DNA of 64,000 nt from Gemmataceae bacterium. GTDB taxonomy: Bacteria; Planctomycetota; Planctomycetia; Gemmatales; Gemmataceae. The stretch lies in contig JAQGHQ010000342.1 in assembly GCA_028288765.1 (NCBI GenBank), positions 50,298 through 114,297 on the forward strand, given 5' to 3'. A model generated the notes under the pieces. The model ran no database searches. It was not told where the DNA came from and was given only the letters and a program-made list of their open reading frames with translations. The translations under genes were made by a program, and so were the position numbers. Positions 15,597 through 25,333 of the stretch are shown in pieces (within the stretch, counting starts at the first letter, position 1; every line of letters begins with the position of its first letter).

Positions 15597-17999
15597 TCAC
15601 CGCTTCATGAACATCTCGTCCAGGTTCAACAGCACGCTCGCGACGACCGTCCAGGCCGCGGCGTCGGCCGCGTCCGTGCCCGGCGGGAGCGGCCCGAGCG
15701 GGACGGTCGCGAACTGGGTCGCCTTCGGCAGTTCCGTCGCGAATTTCGCCCTCGCGTCCGCGTGCAGCTTGGCCAGCCGCTTGACCTCCTCGTCCTTCGC
15801 CGGCCGGGCGAGACAGACGCGGACGGCGAAGGCCACCTTGTCCGCGGGCGTCGTCCCGCCGTCCTTCATCATCCGTCGCGCCAGTCCCTGGGCCGCCTCG
15901 ACGTAGACCGGGTCGTTCATCGTCACGAGTGCCTGGAGCGGGGTGTTCGTCCGGGTCCGGCGGACGGTGCAGATGTCCCGGTTCGGGGCGTCGAACGTGG
16001 CCATCGACGGGTACGGGTTCGACCGCCGCCACGCGGTGTACAGGCCGCGCCGGACCTTATCGTCGCCGGTGCTGGTCTGCCAGTCGATCGAGCCGCCGAA
16101 GGCGGCGCTCACCCCGAGGTTCGGCTGCGGCGGGCGGACCGACGGGCCGTGCAGTTTCTGGCTCAGCAGCCCGCCGACGAACAGGGCCTGGTCGCGGACC
16201 ATCTCGGCGGTCAGCCGGACCCGCGGACCGCGGGCGAGAAGGCGGTTATCGGGGTCGCGCTCGACCAGCGCGGGCGTCACCTTTGCCGACTGGCGGTACG
16301 CGGCGGAGGTGACGAGCAGTTTCAGGAATCGTTTGACGTCCCAGCCCTGGACCGGGCTGGCAGGCGGTCCCGGCTGCCACGTCGGCTGCATGAACTCGAC
16401 CGCCAGCCAGTCCAGCAGTTCGGGGTGGCTCGGGAGTTCCCCCTGCGTCCCGAATTCCTCGCTCGTCCGGACGATCCCGATCCCGAAGATCTGCTCCCAG
16501 AACCGGTTCGCGACGACCCGCGCGGTGAGCGGGTTCTCCGGGCTGGCCACCCATTTCGCGAAGGTGAGCCGGTCCTTCGGGGCCGCTTTCGGGAGTGGGG
16601 GGAACGCGGTCGGGACGCCCTCGGCCACCTCTTCGCCGAGGTCGAGGAAGTTGCCGCGGAACTGGAGACGGGTCTTCCGCCGCTGGCCCGTCGGGAGGTC
16701 CCGCATGATCGGGACGGTGGTGAGCGGCTTCACCTCGGCGAGCTGTTTCTTGAGGGCGGCGAGTTTGTCCCGCTCCGGCTTCATCTCCTCGGGCTTTTTC
16801 CCCTTCAGCTTGGCTTCGAGGTCGGCGGTCTCGGCCTCCAGCTTTTTCTTCTTCTCCAGAAGCTCCGGCGTCCAGAACGGGAGCGTCGGACTCTCGTCGC
16901 CGCGGTCGGCGTCGGCCGTGTTGTTGAGGAACGCGAAGAGCTGGAAATACTCCTTCTGGGAGATCGGGTCGTACTTGTGGTTGTGGCACTGCGCGCAGGC
17001 GACCGAGGTTCCCATCCAGACGGTGAACGTGGTGTTCACCCGGTCGACGACCGCGACGTTCCGGAACTCCTCGTCGTTCGTCCCGCCCTCGTTGTTCGTC
17101 ATGGTGTTCCGGTGGAACGCCGTGGCGATCAGCTGGTCCTCGGTCGGGGTCGGGAGCAGGTCGCCGGCGAGTTGTTCGATCGTGAATCGGTCGAACGGCT
17201 TGTTCGCGTTCAGCGACTGGATGACGTAGTCCCGGTACTTCCAGATGGTGCGGGGCGGGTCGTCGGCGTAGCCGGCCGAGTCGGCGTACCGGCCGAGGTC
17301 GAGCCACGTCCGCGCCCAGTGCTCGCCGAACGCCGGTTTGGCCAACATCCGGTCGGCCATCTTCTCGTAGGCGTCCGGGGCCGCGTCCTTGACGAACGCA
17401 TCGACCTCGTCGACCGTCGGCGGAAGGCCGGTCAGGTCGAGCGCCAGCCGGCGGATCAGGGCGTACTTGTCGGCCTCGGGGGACGGGGTCAGCCCCTCCT
17501 TCTCGAGCCGGGCGAGGACGAACGAGTCGACCGGGGTCTTCACCCACGTGGGGGTCCGGACCGCGGGAGAAGCCGGCCGCACGGGCTTGACGTAAGCCCA
17601 ATGTACGGCATAAGGTGCGCCTTCTTTCACCCACCGCGTCAGGATCTCGGTGTCCTTCGGGGAGAGCTTTTTCCCCGACTTCGGCGGGGGCATCGCCGAC
17701 CCGACTTCCGTCGTCGTCACGCGGGCGACCAACTCGCTCGCCTCCGGCTTTCCGGGAACCACGGCGGCCGCGATCGCCCCTTCCCTGGTGTCGAGCCGGA
17801 GGTCGGCCTTTCGCTCCTTCCCGTCGGGCCCGTGACAGGCAAAACAGTTGTTCGACAGGATGGGCCGAACGTCGCGGTTGAAATCGATCTTCGCCGGTGG
17901 TTGCGCCGGGGCGAAGGCCGGGACGAGGCACACAACCGCGATAGCCAGGAGCGCGACGACCGCCGGGGTGGGTCGTGGGGGTGCGGGCGGACGAGTCAT
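15597..17999 (-). CDS. PSD1 protein with planctomycete cytochrome c domain (DUF1549/DUF1553)
   Basis: An 800-residue secreted protein. After a signal peptide (AVVALLAIAVVCLVPAFAPAQ) comes the planctomycete cytochrome motif FNRDVRPILSNNCFACHGPD with CxxCH at residues 52-56. Next is the DUF1549 region with PVDSFVLARLEKEGL and LTGLPPTVDEVDAF, a second haem motif CAQCH near 333, a Lys/Glu-rich coiled coil (about 380-430), and the DUF1553 region ENPLTARVVANRFWEQIFG. These proteins are restricted mainly to Planctomycetes and Verrucomicrobia and are thought to be periplasmic haem proteins; their reaction is unknown. It heads the cluster with DUF1501 and Gfo/Idh/MocA genes. Confidence 0.93.
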   Translation of the reverse strand: MTRPPAPPRPTPAVVALLAIAVVCLVPAFAPAQPPAKIDFNRDVRPILSNNCFACHGPDGKERKADLRLDTREGAIAAAVVPGKPEASELVARVTTTEVGSAMPPPKSGKKLSPKDTEILTRWVKEGAPYAVHWAYVKPVRPASPAVRTPTWVKTPVDSFVLARLEKEGLTPSPEADKYALIRRLALDLTGLPPTVDEVDAFVKDAAPDAYEKMADRMLAKPAFGEHWARTWLDLGRYADSAGYADDPPRTIWKYRDYVIQSLNANKPFDRFTIEQLAGDLLPTPTEDQLIATAFHRNTMTNNEGGTNDEEFRNVAVVDRVNTTFTVWMGTSVACAQCHNHKYDPISQKEYFQLFAFLNNTADADRGDESPTLPFWTPELLEKKKKLEAETADLEAKLKGKKPEEMKPERDKLAALKKQLAEVKPLTTVPIMRDLPTGQRRKTRLQFRGNFLDLGEEVAEGVPTAFPPLPKAAPKDRLTFAKWVASPENPLTARVVANRFWEQIFGIGIVRTSEEFGTQGELPSHPELLDWLAVEFMQPTWQPGPPASPVQGWDVKRFLKLLVTSAAYRQSAKVTPALVERDPDNRLLARGPRVRLTAEMVRDQALFVGGLLSQKLHGPSVRPPQPNLGVSAAFGGSIDWQTSTGDDKVRRGLYTAWRRSNPYPSMATFDAPNRDICTVRRTRTNTPLQALVTMNDPVYVEAAQGLARRMMKDGGTTPADKVAFAVRVCLARPAKDEEVKRLAKLHADARAKFATELPKATQFATVPLGPLPPGTDAADAAAWTVVASVLLNLDEMFMKR

Positions 18000-18230
18000 A
18001 TTCGCACCGTGGCGGAATGAACGGGGTGATGAGTTGTAGCGGGGCGCAAATCCGAAGGCGGGTGGGCGTCGTCTTGTTGGAGTACAGGTAGTTTAACGGG
18101 TTGGCGGTAGAAGGGGTGGAAAAAACTGGACCGCGGATCGATTCCCAGTCGACGGGTACTGAAATGCCCGGGGCCGACTCGCCCCCAGCGGAGTGAGCCG
18201 GCCCGTCGCGGCCGCGTACAGGTAGACCGG

Positions 18231-19640
18231 TCAGTACCCGACGGCCAGCCCGATATTGATCCCCTGGACCCAGAAGGTCGAGGTGTTGAGCGGGACCGGC
18301 TGCTGGGCCGGCCCGAACCGGGCCCCGAAGTTCTGGCTGGTCGGCACGAGGGTCGGGTTGATCTGGGTACTCAGCTGGTCGCCCGGGCGGATGACGCTGC
18401 TCACGTACATGAACGTGTAGCCGAAAGTCAGGGCGAGATGGCTGGTCACCTGGACGTTCGCGTTGGCCCCGACCTCGGGAATGACCACGAACTTGGACCG
18501 GGAGAACTGCCCCGAGTTGCCCGCGACGGCGAAAAAGCCGCCCGGCGTCGTGACCGGCGGCACGACCCCGGTGGCGAGGGTCGTACTACCGTCCAAGTGG
18601 CCCGACTCCTGCATCGACCCGAGGCCGACCTTGCCCGTGACGCTCAGGGTGAGGGCCTCGTAATGGAGGTTCGCACGGCCCCCGATCATCCCGCCGTAAA
18701 ACCGGTTCTGGGTGGCGATGCGGTCGGTCACGGAAGTGGTCGCCGGGGACGGGGAGCCCAGCCCCTGGAAGATCGCCACCCCGCCGGCCTGGGCGGCGGC
18801 GAAGTCGGAGATCGCGAGCGATTCTTCGAGGCTAAAGAACTTGAACCCGGCCAGGGCGTCCAGGGTCATGTGCCCGCCGGTGTCGTACACCCGCCACACC
18901 GGGCCGATCTCGGCCCCCCAGACCGTCTCGGTGGCATCGGTCCTGATCCCGCCCGCGAAGAACCCCGGCTGGTTCAATACGCGGGCACTCTGGAGGCCCG
19001 TGGTGGTGTCGAGGAACGGCCGGGCGAGAGTCGGGAACAGGTCCGTCCCGAAGATCGGCGGCGTCCCCGACTGCTTCCGCGGGAGGATGAAGATGTTGGC
19101 CTCGATCCCGACCGACTCGTTGTTCGTGAGCCAGTACCCGGTAGTCAGACGGACGCCCGAGAAATTCTTGAAGTCGTAGGTGGAGTTGCCCAACACCACC
19201 TGGGTGCCGTTCGTCCCGATGGCCCCGGTCCCGGTCGCCGGCCCGACGGTCGCGAGTGGGACCGAGATCGGGGCCTTCTTCGTCCAGAACGCCAGGTACT
19301 CGGCCCCGACCCAGAACTTCGGCCCCCGGGCCGCCGCCCCGCCGAGCGTATCGGTCGGCAGTTCCGGTGCGCCGGGCCCGACCGGGCCACCGACGGAGCC
19401 CGCCGGCATCGCCGCGGGAGGGCCTCCCGGCGGCAGACCCGGCATGCCCGCCGGGAGACTGGCGGGGGGAATGGGCCCGGCGGGGCCCGGCATGAACGAG
19501 AAGCCACCCGGCGCGCCCGGATACCCGCCGACCGGGCCGAGCGGCGCGGCCTCGGGCGGGAAATGGGCGGTGGCACGACCGGCCGGCCCGGCGAGGGCGG
19601 CCGCGACCGCCGCGACCGCGGTGAGTGCGCGGGGTGACAT
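18231..19640 (-). CDS. BBP7-like outer-membrane beta-barrel protein
   Basis: The 469-residue product starts MSPRALTAVAAVAAALAGPA, a signal peptide. The ORF continues 27 codons upstream, but that part is Pro/Arg-rich and precedes the signal. A Gly/Pro-rich low-complexity stretch follows (about 30-95). Then KFWVGAEYLAFWTKKAP begins a strand-rich region ending in WVQGINIGLAVGY, with an aromatic residue near the terminus as in outer-membrane barrels. The KFWVxAEYLxxW opening is characteristic of the planctomycete BBP7 family. It is probably an outer-membrane protein of unknown ligand, divergent from the giant secreted-protein gene. Confidence 0.8.
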   Translation of the reverse strand: MSPRALTAVAAVAAALAGPAGRATAHFPPEAAPLGPVGGYPGAPGGFSFMPGPAGPIPPASLPAGMPGLPPGGPPAAMPAGSVGGPVGPGAPELPTDTLGGAAARGPKFWVGAEYLAFWTKKAPISVPLATVGPATGTGAIGTNGTQVVLGNSTYDFKNFSGVRLTTGYWLTNNESVGIEANIFILPRKQSGTPPIFGTDLFPTLARPFLDTTTGLQSARVLNQPGFFAGGIRTDATETVWGAEIGPVWRVYDTGGHMTLDALAGFKFFSLEESLAISDFAAAQAGGVAIFQGLGSPSPATTSVTDRIATQNRFYGGMIGGRANLHYEALTLSVTGKVGLGSMQESGHLDGSTTLATGVVPPVTTPGGFFAVAGNSGQFSRSKFVVIPEVGANANVQVTSHLALTFGYTFMYVSSVIRPGDQLSTQINPTLVPTSQNFGARFGPAQQPVPLNTSTFWVQGINIGLAVGY

Positions 19641-20039
19641 GCTGGGTAGTCCTCCGTGACCGGGGTCCGGACCGGCCGCCCCCGCCGGCCGTCGCGGACG
19701 AACGGGCACGGCGGACGGCACGAGTGACGGCGGGGCCGAACTCTGGGATAAATGTCGGCGTTAATCGGTGCGGAATTGAGCGATTCTTCCGGCGGCGCGG
19801 GTGGTGGCGGAGGTGCCCGGGGGTGGGCCTGTCGGCGGTGGCCGGGCAAGAGCTCGTGCGGCCGTCGCCCCGCCCGGCTTTCTGATTGGGTCTGTCAAGC
19901 CGAGTGTGATAAAAACTAATGTGACCCGACTCCGGACCTCCCTGGTACTCCGCCGACTCGCCGCCGGGGCGAATCGTTCGTCGTTGTCCGACCATTTACT
20001 CGGGACCACCTAATCGACTGCCCACCCGGAGCTGAGAAT
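19641..20039. other. Intergenic region between divergent BBP7-like and giant-protein genes
   Basis: Nearly 400 bases without a supported gene. Overlapping short ORFs are GC-bias shadows. An AT-richer stretch near 19905-19925 (GTGATAAAAACTAATGTGAC) is the only promoter-like patch, but no convincing -35/-10 pair was assigned. Confidence 0.45.
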
Positions 20040-23000
20040 ATGTTTTCCTGGAAGGAACTGATGCGGTCATGGCTGAAACCCGCACGCCGGCGACCGGTCC
20101 GGGCCGACAGGGCGTTACGGCTGGGCGTCGAATCCCTCGAACTCCGTGACGTCCCGTCGATCTCGACGAGCGGGACTCCGCCCGTCTGGCAGTCGGTCGG
20201 CCCGGCGGGGATCCAGAATGCGGGCGGCGTGGACATCGGAACGCCGGCCCAGAACATCGAAATCGGGGCCGTAAACCAGGTCGCGGTGGATCCGTTCAAT
20301 TCCAACCATGTGGCGGTTGCCGCGGTGAACGGCGGGGTGTGGACGACCAACAACTACACCAACCCAGGGATCACCTGGACCACCACCACCGACAACCTCC
20401 CATCACTCGCCATTTCTTCAGTCGCTTTCAGCCCCGTTACCCCGGGGGTATTGTATGCCGGGACCGGGAGTTACACCGCCGGGGGTGGAGGGGGTGGGCT
20501 GTACTTCGCGGCGGGTGTCACCAACTCCGGCGTGGGCGGCGCCCCGGTCGGGATTTACAAGTCGACCGACGGCGGAACGACCTGGGCCCAGTTCGGCGCG
20601 TCGACGTTCGCCAATCTCCGTGTCCGCGACATCGTCCCGACGGCCCTCAATGGTGGGAACACCGTCTTCGCGGACACCAGCGACGGCGGAACGGGGGTGT
20701 TCGGCATCTACCAGAGCGATGACGGGGGGGCGAACTGGACCCGGTTGTCCGGGTCGAACGGGTTGCCCGACCTCGGGGTGACGAGCTTCGTGCGCGACCT
20801 CGGCAACGCGAATCGGTTCTACGCCGTAACCGCCAGCACCGGCAGCGGCGGGGCGGCGGTCTACATGCTCGACGTCACCGGCGGCAACACGGCCTGGGTG
20901 AACGTCACGAACAACCTCCCGTCCACATTCGGCGCCGGAACCCGGATCCTCCTCGCGACGACTGCCGCCGGCGTTGACCCGGTCTACGCCGCGGTCGTCG
21001 ACCAGACCAGCACCCTCCGGGGGGTCTACCGGGCGGTCCCGTTCTCGGGCGGGTCGGGGACCAGCCCGACGTACGTCTGGACCGCGATCGGCCCGGGGGG
21101 GCTCCCCCCGGATATCAGCGCCGGCCAGCAGTCGGATCTCCACCTGGGGATCGTCGCGGACCCGCTCTCGGACCACATCGTGTACGTCGCCGGCGACCGG
21201 ACGAAGGGCCCTATCAGCAACGGATTCCCGGGCGACGCCGTCCGGGGCGACGCGATCGCCGACACCTGGACGGCCCTGACCCTCCAGCCCAACCCGGTCA
21301 TCCCCCCCGCCCCCGGGACGGTCAACCCGACGACACCGAACCCGCCGCCGACCACGGCCCCGCACGCCGACTTCCGCAGCCTCACCTTCACCGGGAACAA
21401 CACGATCATTGCGGGCACGGACGGTGGTGTCTACCAACTGACCAACACCAACCCCCCGAGCGGAAGTAACCGGGCACCGGTCTGGACCTCGGTCAACGCG
21501 AACCTGGCGATCACCGAGGTCTACCAGGCGGCCGTCTACAACCCCACGAGTTCCACCCCGGCGGGGAACGTGTACATGGCCGGGGCCCAGGACAACGGGC
21601 AAAGCGAGGCCAGGGCCGGGCAGGCCTGGAAAGAAGTCCAGGGCGGAGACGGGGTGATCGTCCGGGCCGACCTGGTCAACAAGTTCGAGTACTATTCGGC
21701 CCAGAATTTCTTCCTCGCGGTCCGGAACCCGAACGGGACGATCACGTTCCCGGCCGAGGCGGTTAACGGGACCGGGGTCACCCTCGCCGGCAGCCTCCCG
21801 TTCCTCCCCGCGATGGTCCTCAACCAAGCCCAGCCCGCGCTCATGCTGGTCGGCGGGCCGAATAAGGAACTCTTTCTGTCGAGCGACCATGCGAATACCT
21901 TCACCTCGCTCGGCGGAGTGGCCGGGGGGCTGCCGAGCAACGTCCCGAACATCACGTCCACGCCCGTCGCCATCGCGTTCGGGACGGCGAACATCCGGTT
22001 CGCCGCGTACGTGGCGTCGGACGACGGGAACATCTCCCAGTCGTTCGACGTGACCTCGGCGAACGGGAACTTCGTCCTTACCAACTTCAAGCAGGTGGCC
22101 GGCGGCCTCCCGGCCATCAGCGTCGTCATGGACCCGAACAACCCGCTGATCGCCTACGCGGTTACCCAGGACGGTGTGTTCCGGACGACGGACGGTAGCA
22201 CCTGGACCGAGCTCACGGGCAACCTGACCAACCTCGTCTCCCCCGGCGGGCTCGTCAAGCTGGACACCGCCGTCCTGCTCCCGAACGGGGGGGCGGGGCC
22301 GGTCCTGCTCGTCGGGGGGTACGGCGGCGTCTACCAGACCAACGTCAACCAGCTGAACGGCGGGTCCACCGTCTGGATCAAGTTCGGGGGCGGGATCCCG
22401 AACGTCACCGTCAGCGACCTCCAGTACGACGCCGCCAGCGACACGCTCGTCGCCGGGACCTACGGCCGCGGCGTCTGGGCCCTGACCGGGGCGTCGACCG
22501 CCCTGACCAACGGCCCGGTCGTCACTGTCACCGGGGGCGGGGGGGCGAACAACCTGGCCGTCTACCCCGACCCGACCGATTCCTCCAAGTTCGTCGTCAG
22601 CGACGGGCTCGGGAACGTCCAGTCGTTCTCCCTGAACGCCTACCGGAAGGTCGTGCTCAACGGGTCCGGCGGGCCCGACACGATCACCATCGGGGCCCCC
22701 GCCCCCGGCCAGGCCGGGCAGACCACCCCCCTCGGCCTGAAGATCATCGTGATCGGCGGCGGCCACGCCGGGGACACCCTGGTCATCCAGGACGCCGCCG
22801 ACCCGACGGCCCAGCAGGTGACCTTGACCGCCACGACCATCGGGACCGGGGTCGGGGACACCCTCCTCGGGACCAGCGGGGCGGTGACGTACACCGGGCT
22901 CGACAAGGGATCGATCCAGTTCCGCCTCGGGGCCGGGGGGAACCAGTTCGCGGTCAACGACTCGGCGACCCAGGCCGCCGCCACCTACACGATTACGGCG

Positions 23001-25001
23001 TCCCAGGTGACCCGGTCCCTGGGCGGGACGTACACCTATTCCGGCGGGATCGGGCAGCTGGCGGTGACGGGCGGGGCGGCGCCAGACGTATTCAACATCC
23101 AGTCGACCCCCGCGGCGACGACCGTCACCGGGGGCGGCAACAACGACGTGTTCAACGTCGCCTCGGACGCCCCCGCCGACACCGCCGCGCAGGGCAGTCT
23201 CGGCGGGCAGCTGACGCTCACCGGCGGCGGCGGGGTCGACGCGGCGCAGGTGAACGGGACGGCCGGGACCGACCCGGTCACGGCCACGGTGACCGCGACC
23301 GGGACCGGCATCCTGACCGGGCTCCCGCAGGCGGTCGCGTTCAACGGGCTGACTTCCCTCGGGTTCAACGGGCTGGGCGGGTCCAACTCGTTCCAGGTGG
23401 TGAACAGCACGGGCACCGCCTTCGGTACCCCGACGACCCCGACCGCCGGGATCGTCTTCGCCCCGAGCGGGGCCGGGGCGGGGACGGTCCGGGTCGGGTC
23501 GGCGATCCAGTTCGGCCTCAGCGGGATCACCGCCGGCCTGACCGTGACCGGCGGCGGCGCCGACACCCTCACGGTCCTCGGGACCAGCGCCCCGGGCCTC
23601 CAGTCCGCAAACGGGGAGGCCGCGGTCGGCAACGGGGTGGACAATATCACCGCCAGCGACTCGCAGGTCAGCGTCACCAGTACCTTCGCCGGGCCGCTCC
23701 TGGGGCTGACCGTCGGGACCGCGAACGGCACCCCGTCCGTCTCGACCCTGTACGTCGCGACGGGGAACCACAGCGGTGCCACCGGGGACCAGGTGACCGT
23801 CACCCCGTCGGGCCAGCTCAACCTGGTCGTCGACGGGCGGGGTACGCTCGGCAGCCCGGGGAACAAGATCACCATCACCGGCCCCGGCCCGTTCACCTCG
23901 ACCCAGACGTCCGACCCGACCCTCGGCCCCCCGCAAACCCGGTTCACGGCCGGGGACGGCACGACCGTCGGGGTGATCGGGTTCTCGAAGACGAGCCTGC
24001 CGGGCTCGAGCACCAACAGCGGGATGATCGCGGTCGCTTCGGACAGGGGGCCGGAAACCGTGGTCCAGGTGTTCGACCGCCTGACCGGGGCGCTCCGGTT
24101 CCAGGTGACCCCGTTCCCGGGGTTCACCGGCGGGGCGAGCGTCGCGTCCGGGGACCTGACCGGGGACGGGATCGCCGACCTGATCGTCGGGGCCGGCCCG
24201 GGCGCCGGCCCGGCCGTCGAGGTGTTCAGCGGGCTCGACGGGTCGCTGATGTACAGCTTCTTCGCCTACGAGCCGACCTTCACCGGCGGGGTGAACGTGG
24301 CCGCCGCGGACATCACCGGGGCCGGGCACGCGGACATCATCATCGGGTCCGGGGTCGGCGGCGGGCCGCGCGTCCGGGTGCTCGACGGTATCACCCTGGC
24401 CGTCGTCCGGGACACGTTCGTCTACGAGTCGACGTTCCGCGGGGGGGTGAATGTCGCCACCGGGGACGTGAACGGGGACGGCACCCCGGACGTGATCACC
24501 AGCGCGGGGGCGGGGGGCGGGCCGCGGGTAGTCGTACTGGACGGCAAGACCTTCAGGCCGATCTCGAGCTTCTTCGCGTTCGACCCGAACTCCCGCACCG
24601 GGTTCTCGATCGCGGCCGGGAACGTGACCGGGTCCGGGCGGGCGAGCGTGATTGTCGGGGCCGGCCGCGGCGTCCCGGCCCAGGTGCGGGTGTTCGAAGG
24701 GCTGTCCGGCGCACTCATCACCAACTTTTACGTGAACGACCCCGCCCAATCGGGGACGGCGGTCCCGTCCATCCAGTTCGACGCCGGCGTCCGGGTCGCG
24801 GCCGCGGACCTGACCGGGGACGGGATTGACGACATCATCACCGTCAAGGGGGCCGGGTCCACGCCGACAATCCGGGGGTACAAGATCATGGGCGTGAACC
24901 CGACGACGAACGCCCTCTTCCCGACCTTCCAGGAGGTCTTGCACGAGAACGCGTTCAACGGCGCGTTCGGGTTCGGGCTATTCGTCGGCGCGAGCGACTG
25001 A
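20040..25001 (+). CDS. Giant secreted protein with BNR-like propeller and FG-GAP repeats
   Basis: A 1653-residue protein. The N-terminus is basic, with the motif LRLGVESLELRDVPS (residues 27-40), a feature of large exported planctomycete proteins. The first half carries sialidase/VPS10-like Asp-box repeats such as STDGGTTW (about 175) and SDDGGANW (about 226), indicating a beta-propeller. The middle is Gly/Thr/Val-rich with haemolysin-like GNNDVF segments. The C-terminal third (about 1340-1580) has FG-GAP/VCBS-type repeats with likely Ca-binding loops: DLTGDGIADLIVGA, DITGAGHADIIIGS, DVNGDGTPDVITSA. No cell-wall anchor, dockerin or membrane helix is seen at the end. It is probably extracellular or surface-associated, for adhesion or carbohydrate binding. 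Its stop codon lies within a dispersed repeat element. Confidence 0.88.
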   Translation: MFSWKELMRSWLKPARRRPVRADRALRLGVESLELRDVPSISTSGTPPVWQSVGPAGIQNAGGVDIGTPAQNIEIGAVNQVAVDPFNSNHVAVAAVNGGVWTTNNYTNPGITWTTTTDNLPSLAISSVAFSPVTPGVLYAGTGSYTAGGGGGGLYFAAGVTNSGVGGAPVGIYKSTDGGTTWAQFGASTFANLRVRDIVPTALNGGNTVFADTSDGGTGVFGIYQSDDGGANWTRLSGSNGLPDLGVTSFVRDLGNANRFYAVTASTGSGGAAVYMLDVTGGNTAWVNVTNNLPSTFGAGTRILLATTAAGVDPVYAAVVDQTSTLRGVYRAVPFSGGSGTSPTYVWTAIGPGGLPPDISAGQQSDLHLGIVADPLSDHIVYVAGDRTKGPISNGFPGDAVRGDAIADTWTALTLQPNPVIPPAPGTVNPTTPNPPPTTAPHADFRSLTFTGNNTIIAGTDGGVYQLTNTNPPSGSNRAPVWTSVNANLAITEVYQAAVYNPTSSTPAGNVYMAGAQDNGQSEARAGQAWKEVQGGDGVIVRADLVNKFEYYSAQNFFLAVRNPNGTITFPAEAVNGTGVTLAGSLPFLPAMVLNQAQPALMLVGGPNKELFLSSDHANTFTSLGGVAGGLPSNVPNITSTPVAIAFGTANIRFAAYVASDDGNISQSFDVTSANGNFVLTNFKQVAGGLPAISVVMDPNNPLIAYAVTQDGVFRTTDGSTWTELTGNLTNLVSPGGLVKLDTAVLLPNGGAGPVLLVGGYGGVYQTNVNQLNGGSTVWIKFGGGIPNVTVSDLQYDAASDTLVAGTYGRGVWALTGASTALTNGPVVTVTGGGGANNLAVYPDPTDSSKFVVSDGLGNVQSFSLNAYRKVVLNGSGGPDTITIGAPAPGQAGQTTPLGLKIIVIGGGHAGDTLVIQDAADPTAQQVTLTATTIGTGVGDTLLGTSGAVTYTGLDKGSIQFRLGAGGNQFAVNDSATQAAATYTITASQVTRSLGGTYTYSGGIGQLAVTGGAAPDVFNIQSTPAATTVTGGGNNDVFNVASDAPADTAAQGSLGGQLTLTGGGGVDAAQVNGTAGTDPVTATVTATGTGILTGLPQAVAFNGLTSLGFNGLGGSNSFQVVNSTGTAFGTPTTPTAGIVFAPSGAGAGTVRVGSAIQFGLSGITAGLTVTGGGADTLTVLGTSAPGLQSANGEAAVGNGVDNITASDSQVSVTSTFAGPLLGLTVGTANGTPSVSTLYVATGNHSGATGDQVTVTPSGQLNLVVDGRGTLGSPGNKITITGPGPFTSTQTSDPTLGPPQTRFTAGDGTTVGVIGFSKTSLPGSSTNSGMIAVASDRGPETVVQVFDRLTGALRFQVTPFPGFTGGASVASGDLTGDGIADLIVGAGPGAGPAVEVFSGLDGSLMYSFFAYEPTFTGGVNVAAADITGAGHADIIIGSGVGGGPRVRVLDGITLAVVRDTFVYESTFRGGVNVATGDVNGDGTPDVITSAGAGGGPRVVVLDGKTFRPISSFFAFDPNSRTGFSIAAGNVTGSGRASVIVGAGRGVPAQVRVFEGLSGALITNFYVNDPAQSGTAVPSIQFDAGVRVAAADLTGDGIDDIITVKGAGSTPTIRGYKIMGVNPTTNALFPTFQEVLHENAFNGAFGFGLFVGASD

Positions 25002-25079
25002 TACCGAATCGCATGGATCGGTTTTGTAGGGTGGGCACCGCCCACCGTTCGACGGTGGTGGGCGGTGCCCACCCTACAA
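24998..25079. repeat. CTGATACCG-type palindromic element, copy 1
   Basis: The element begins CTGATACCGAATCGCATGG, a 23-base flank identical to copy 2 at 59480, followed by perfect 23-base arms (25024-25046 and 25057-25079) around a 10-base loop. The TGA stop of the giant protein gene (24999-25001) is the TGA of the repeat end, so the element supplies the stop codon. The same hairpin core occurs at 15517-15575. Confidence 0.92.
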
Positions 25080-25136
25080 GAACCGAGCCCCCGAGTACAC
25101 AGGCGGACAAGCCTGCCTTTCTGCGACGAGCGACTC

Positions 25137-25180
25137 GCGAGCCCGGGGATCTCGGTCCCCGGGCTCGCCCCGTTTTTTGT
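25137..25180 (+). terminator. Rho-independent terminator after the giant-protein gene
   Basis: A perfect 13-base stem (GCGAGCCCGGGGA at 25137-25149 with 25156-25168), a 6-base loop and, after CCCG, a run of six T. This is the clearest intrinsic terminator in the window and should end transcription from the upstream gene. Confidence 0.88.
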
Positions 25181-25333
25181 CGGCTCGCCGCCGGCCGCCG
25201 GGCAGTTCGGTGCGCACGACACGGAACGGGAGTGCCAGGGCTTCCCCGACGCAACCCGCCGCCGGGCCGAATCGATCCCGGGCACGCGCTTTGCCATCCC
25301 CCTCCGGTGGTCTCGAACGAGACGGAGGGGTGA

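Noticed and set aside
20418..24944. Antisense ORF of 1508 codons opposite the giant secreted protein
   Set aside because: Composition is Arg/Gly/Asp-rich with no domain motif; it is a shadow of high-GC codon usage. The plus strand has FG-GAP and BNR motifs.
25021..25081. Palindrome as intrinsic terminator of the giant gene
   Set aside because: No T-run follows the hairpin, the same element occurs in unrelated places, and a better terminator with six T is at 25137-25180.
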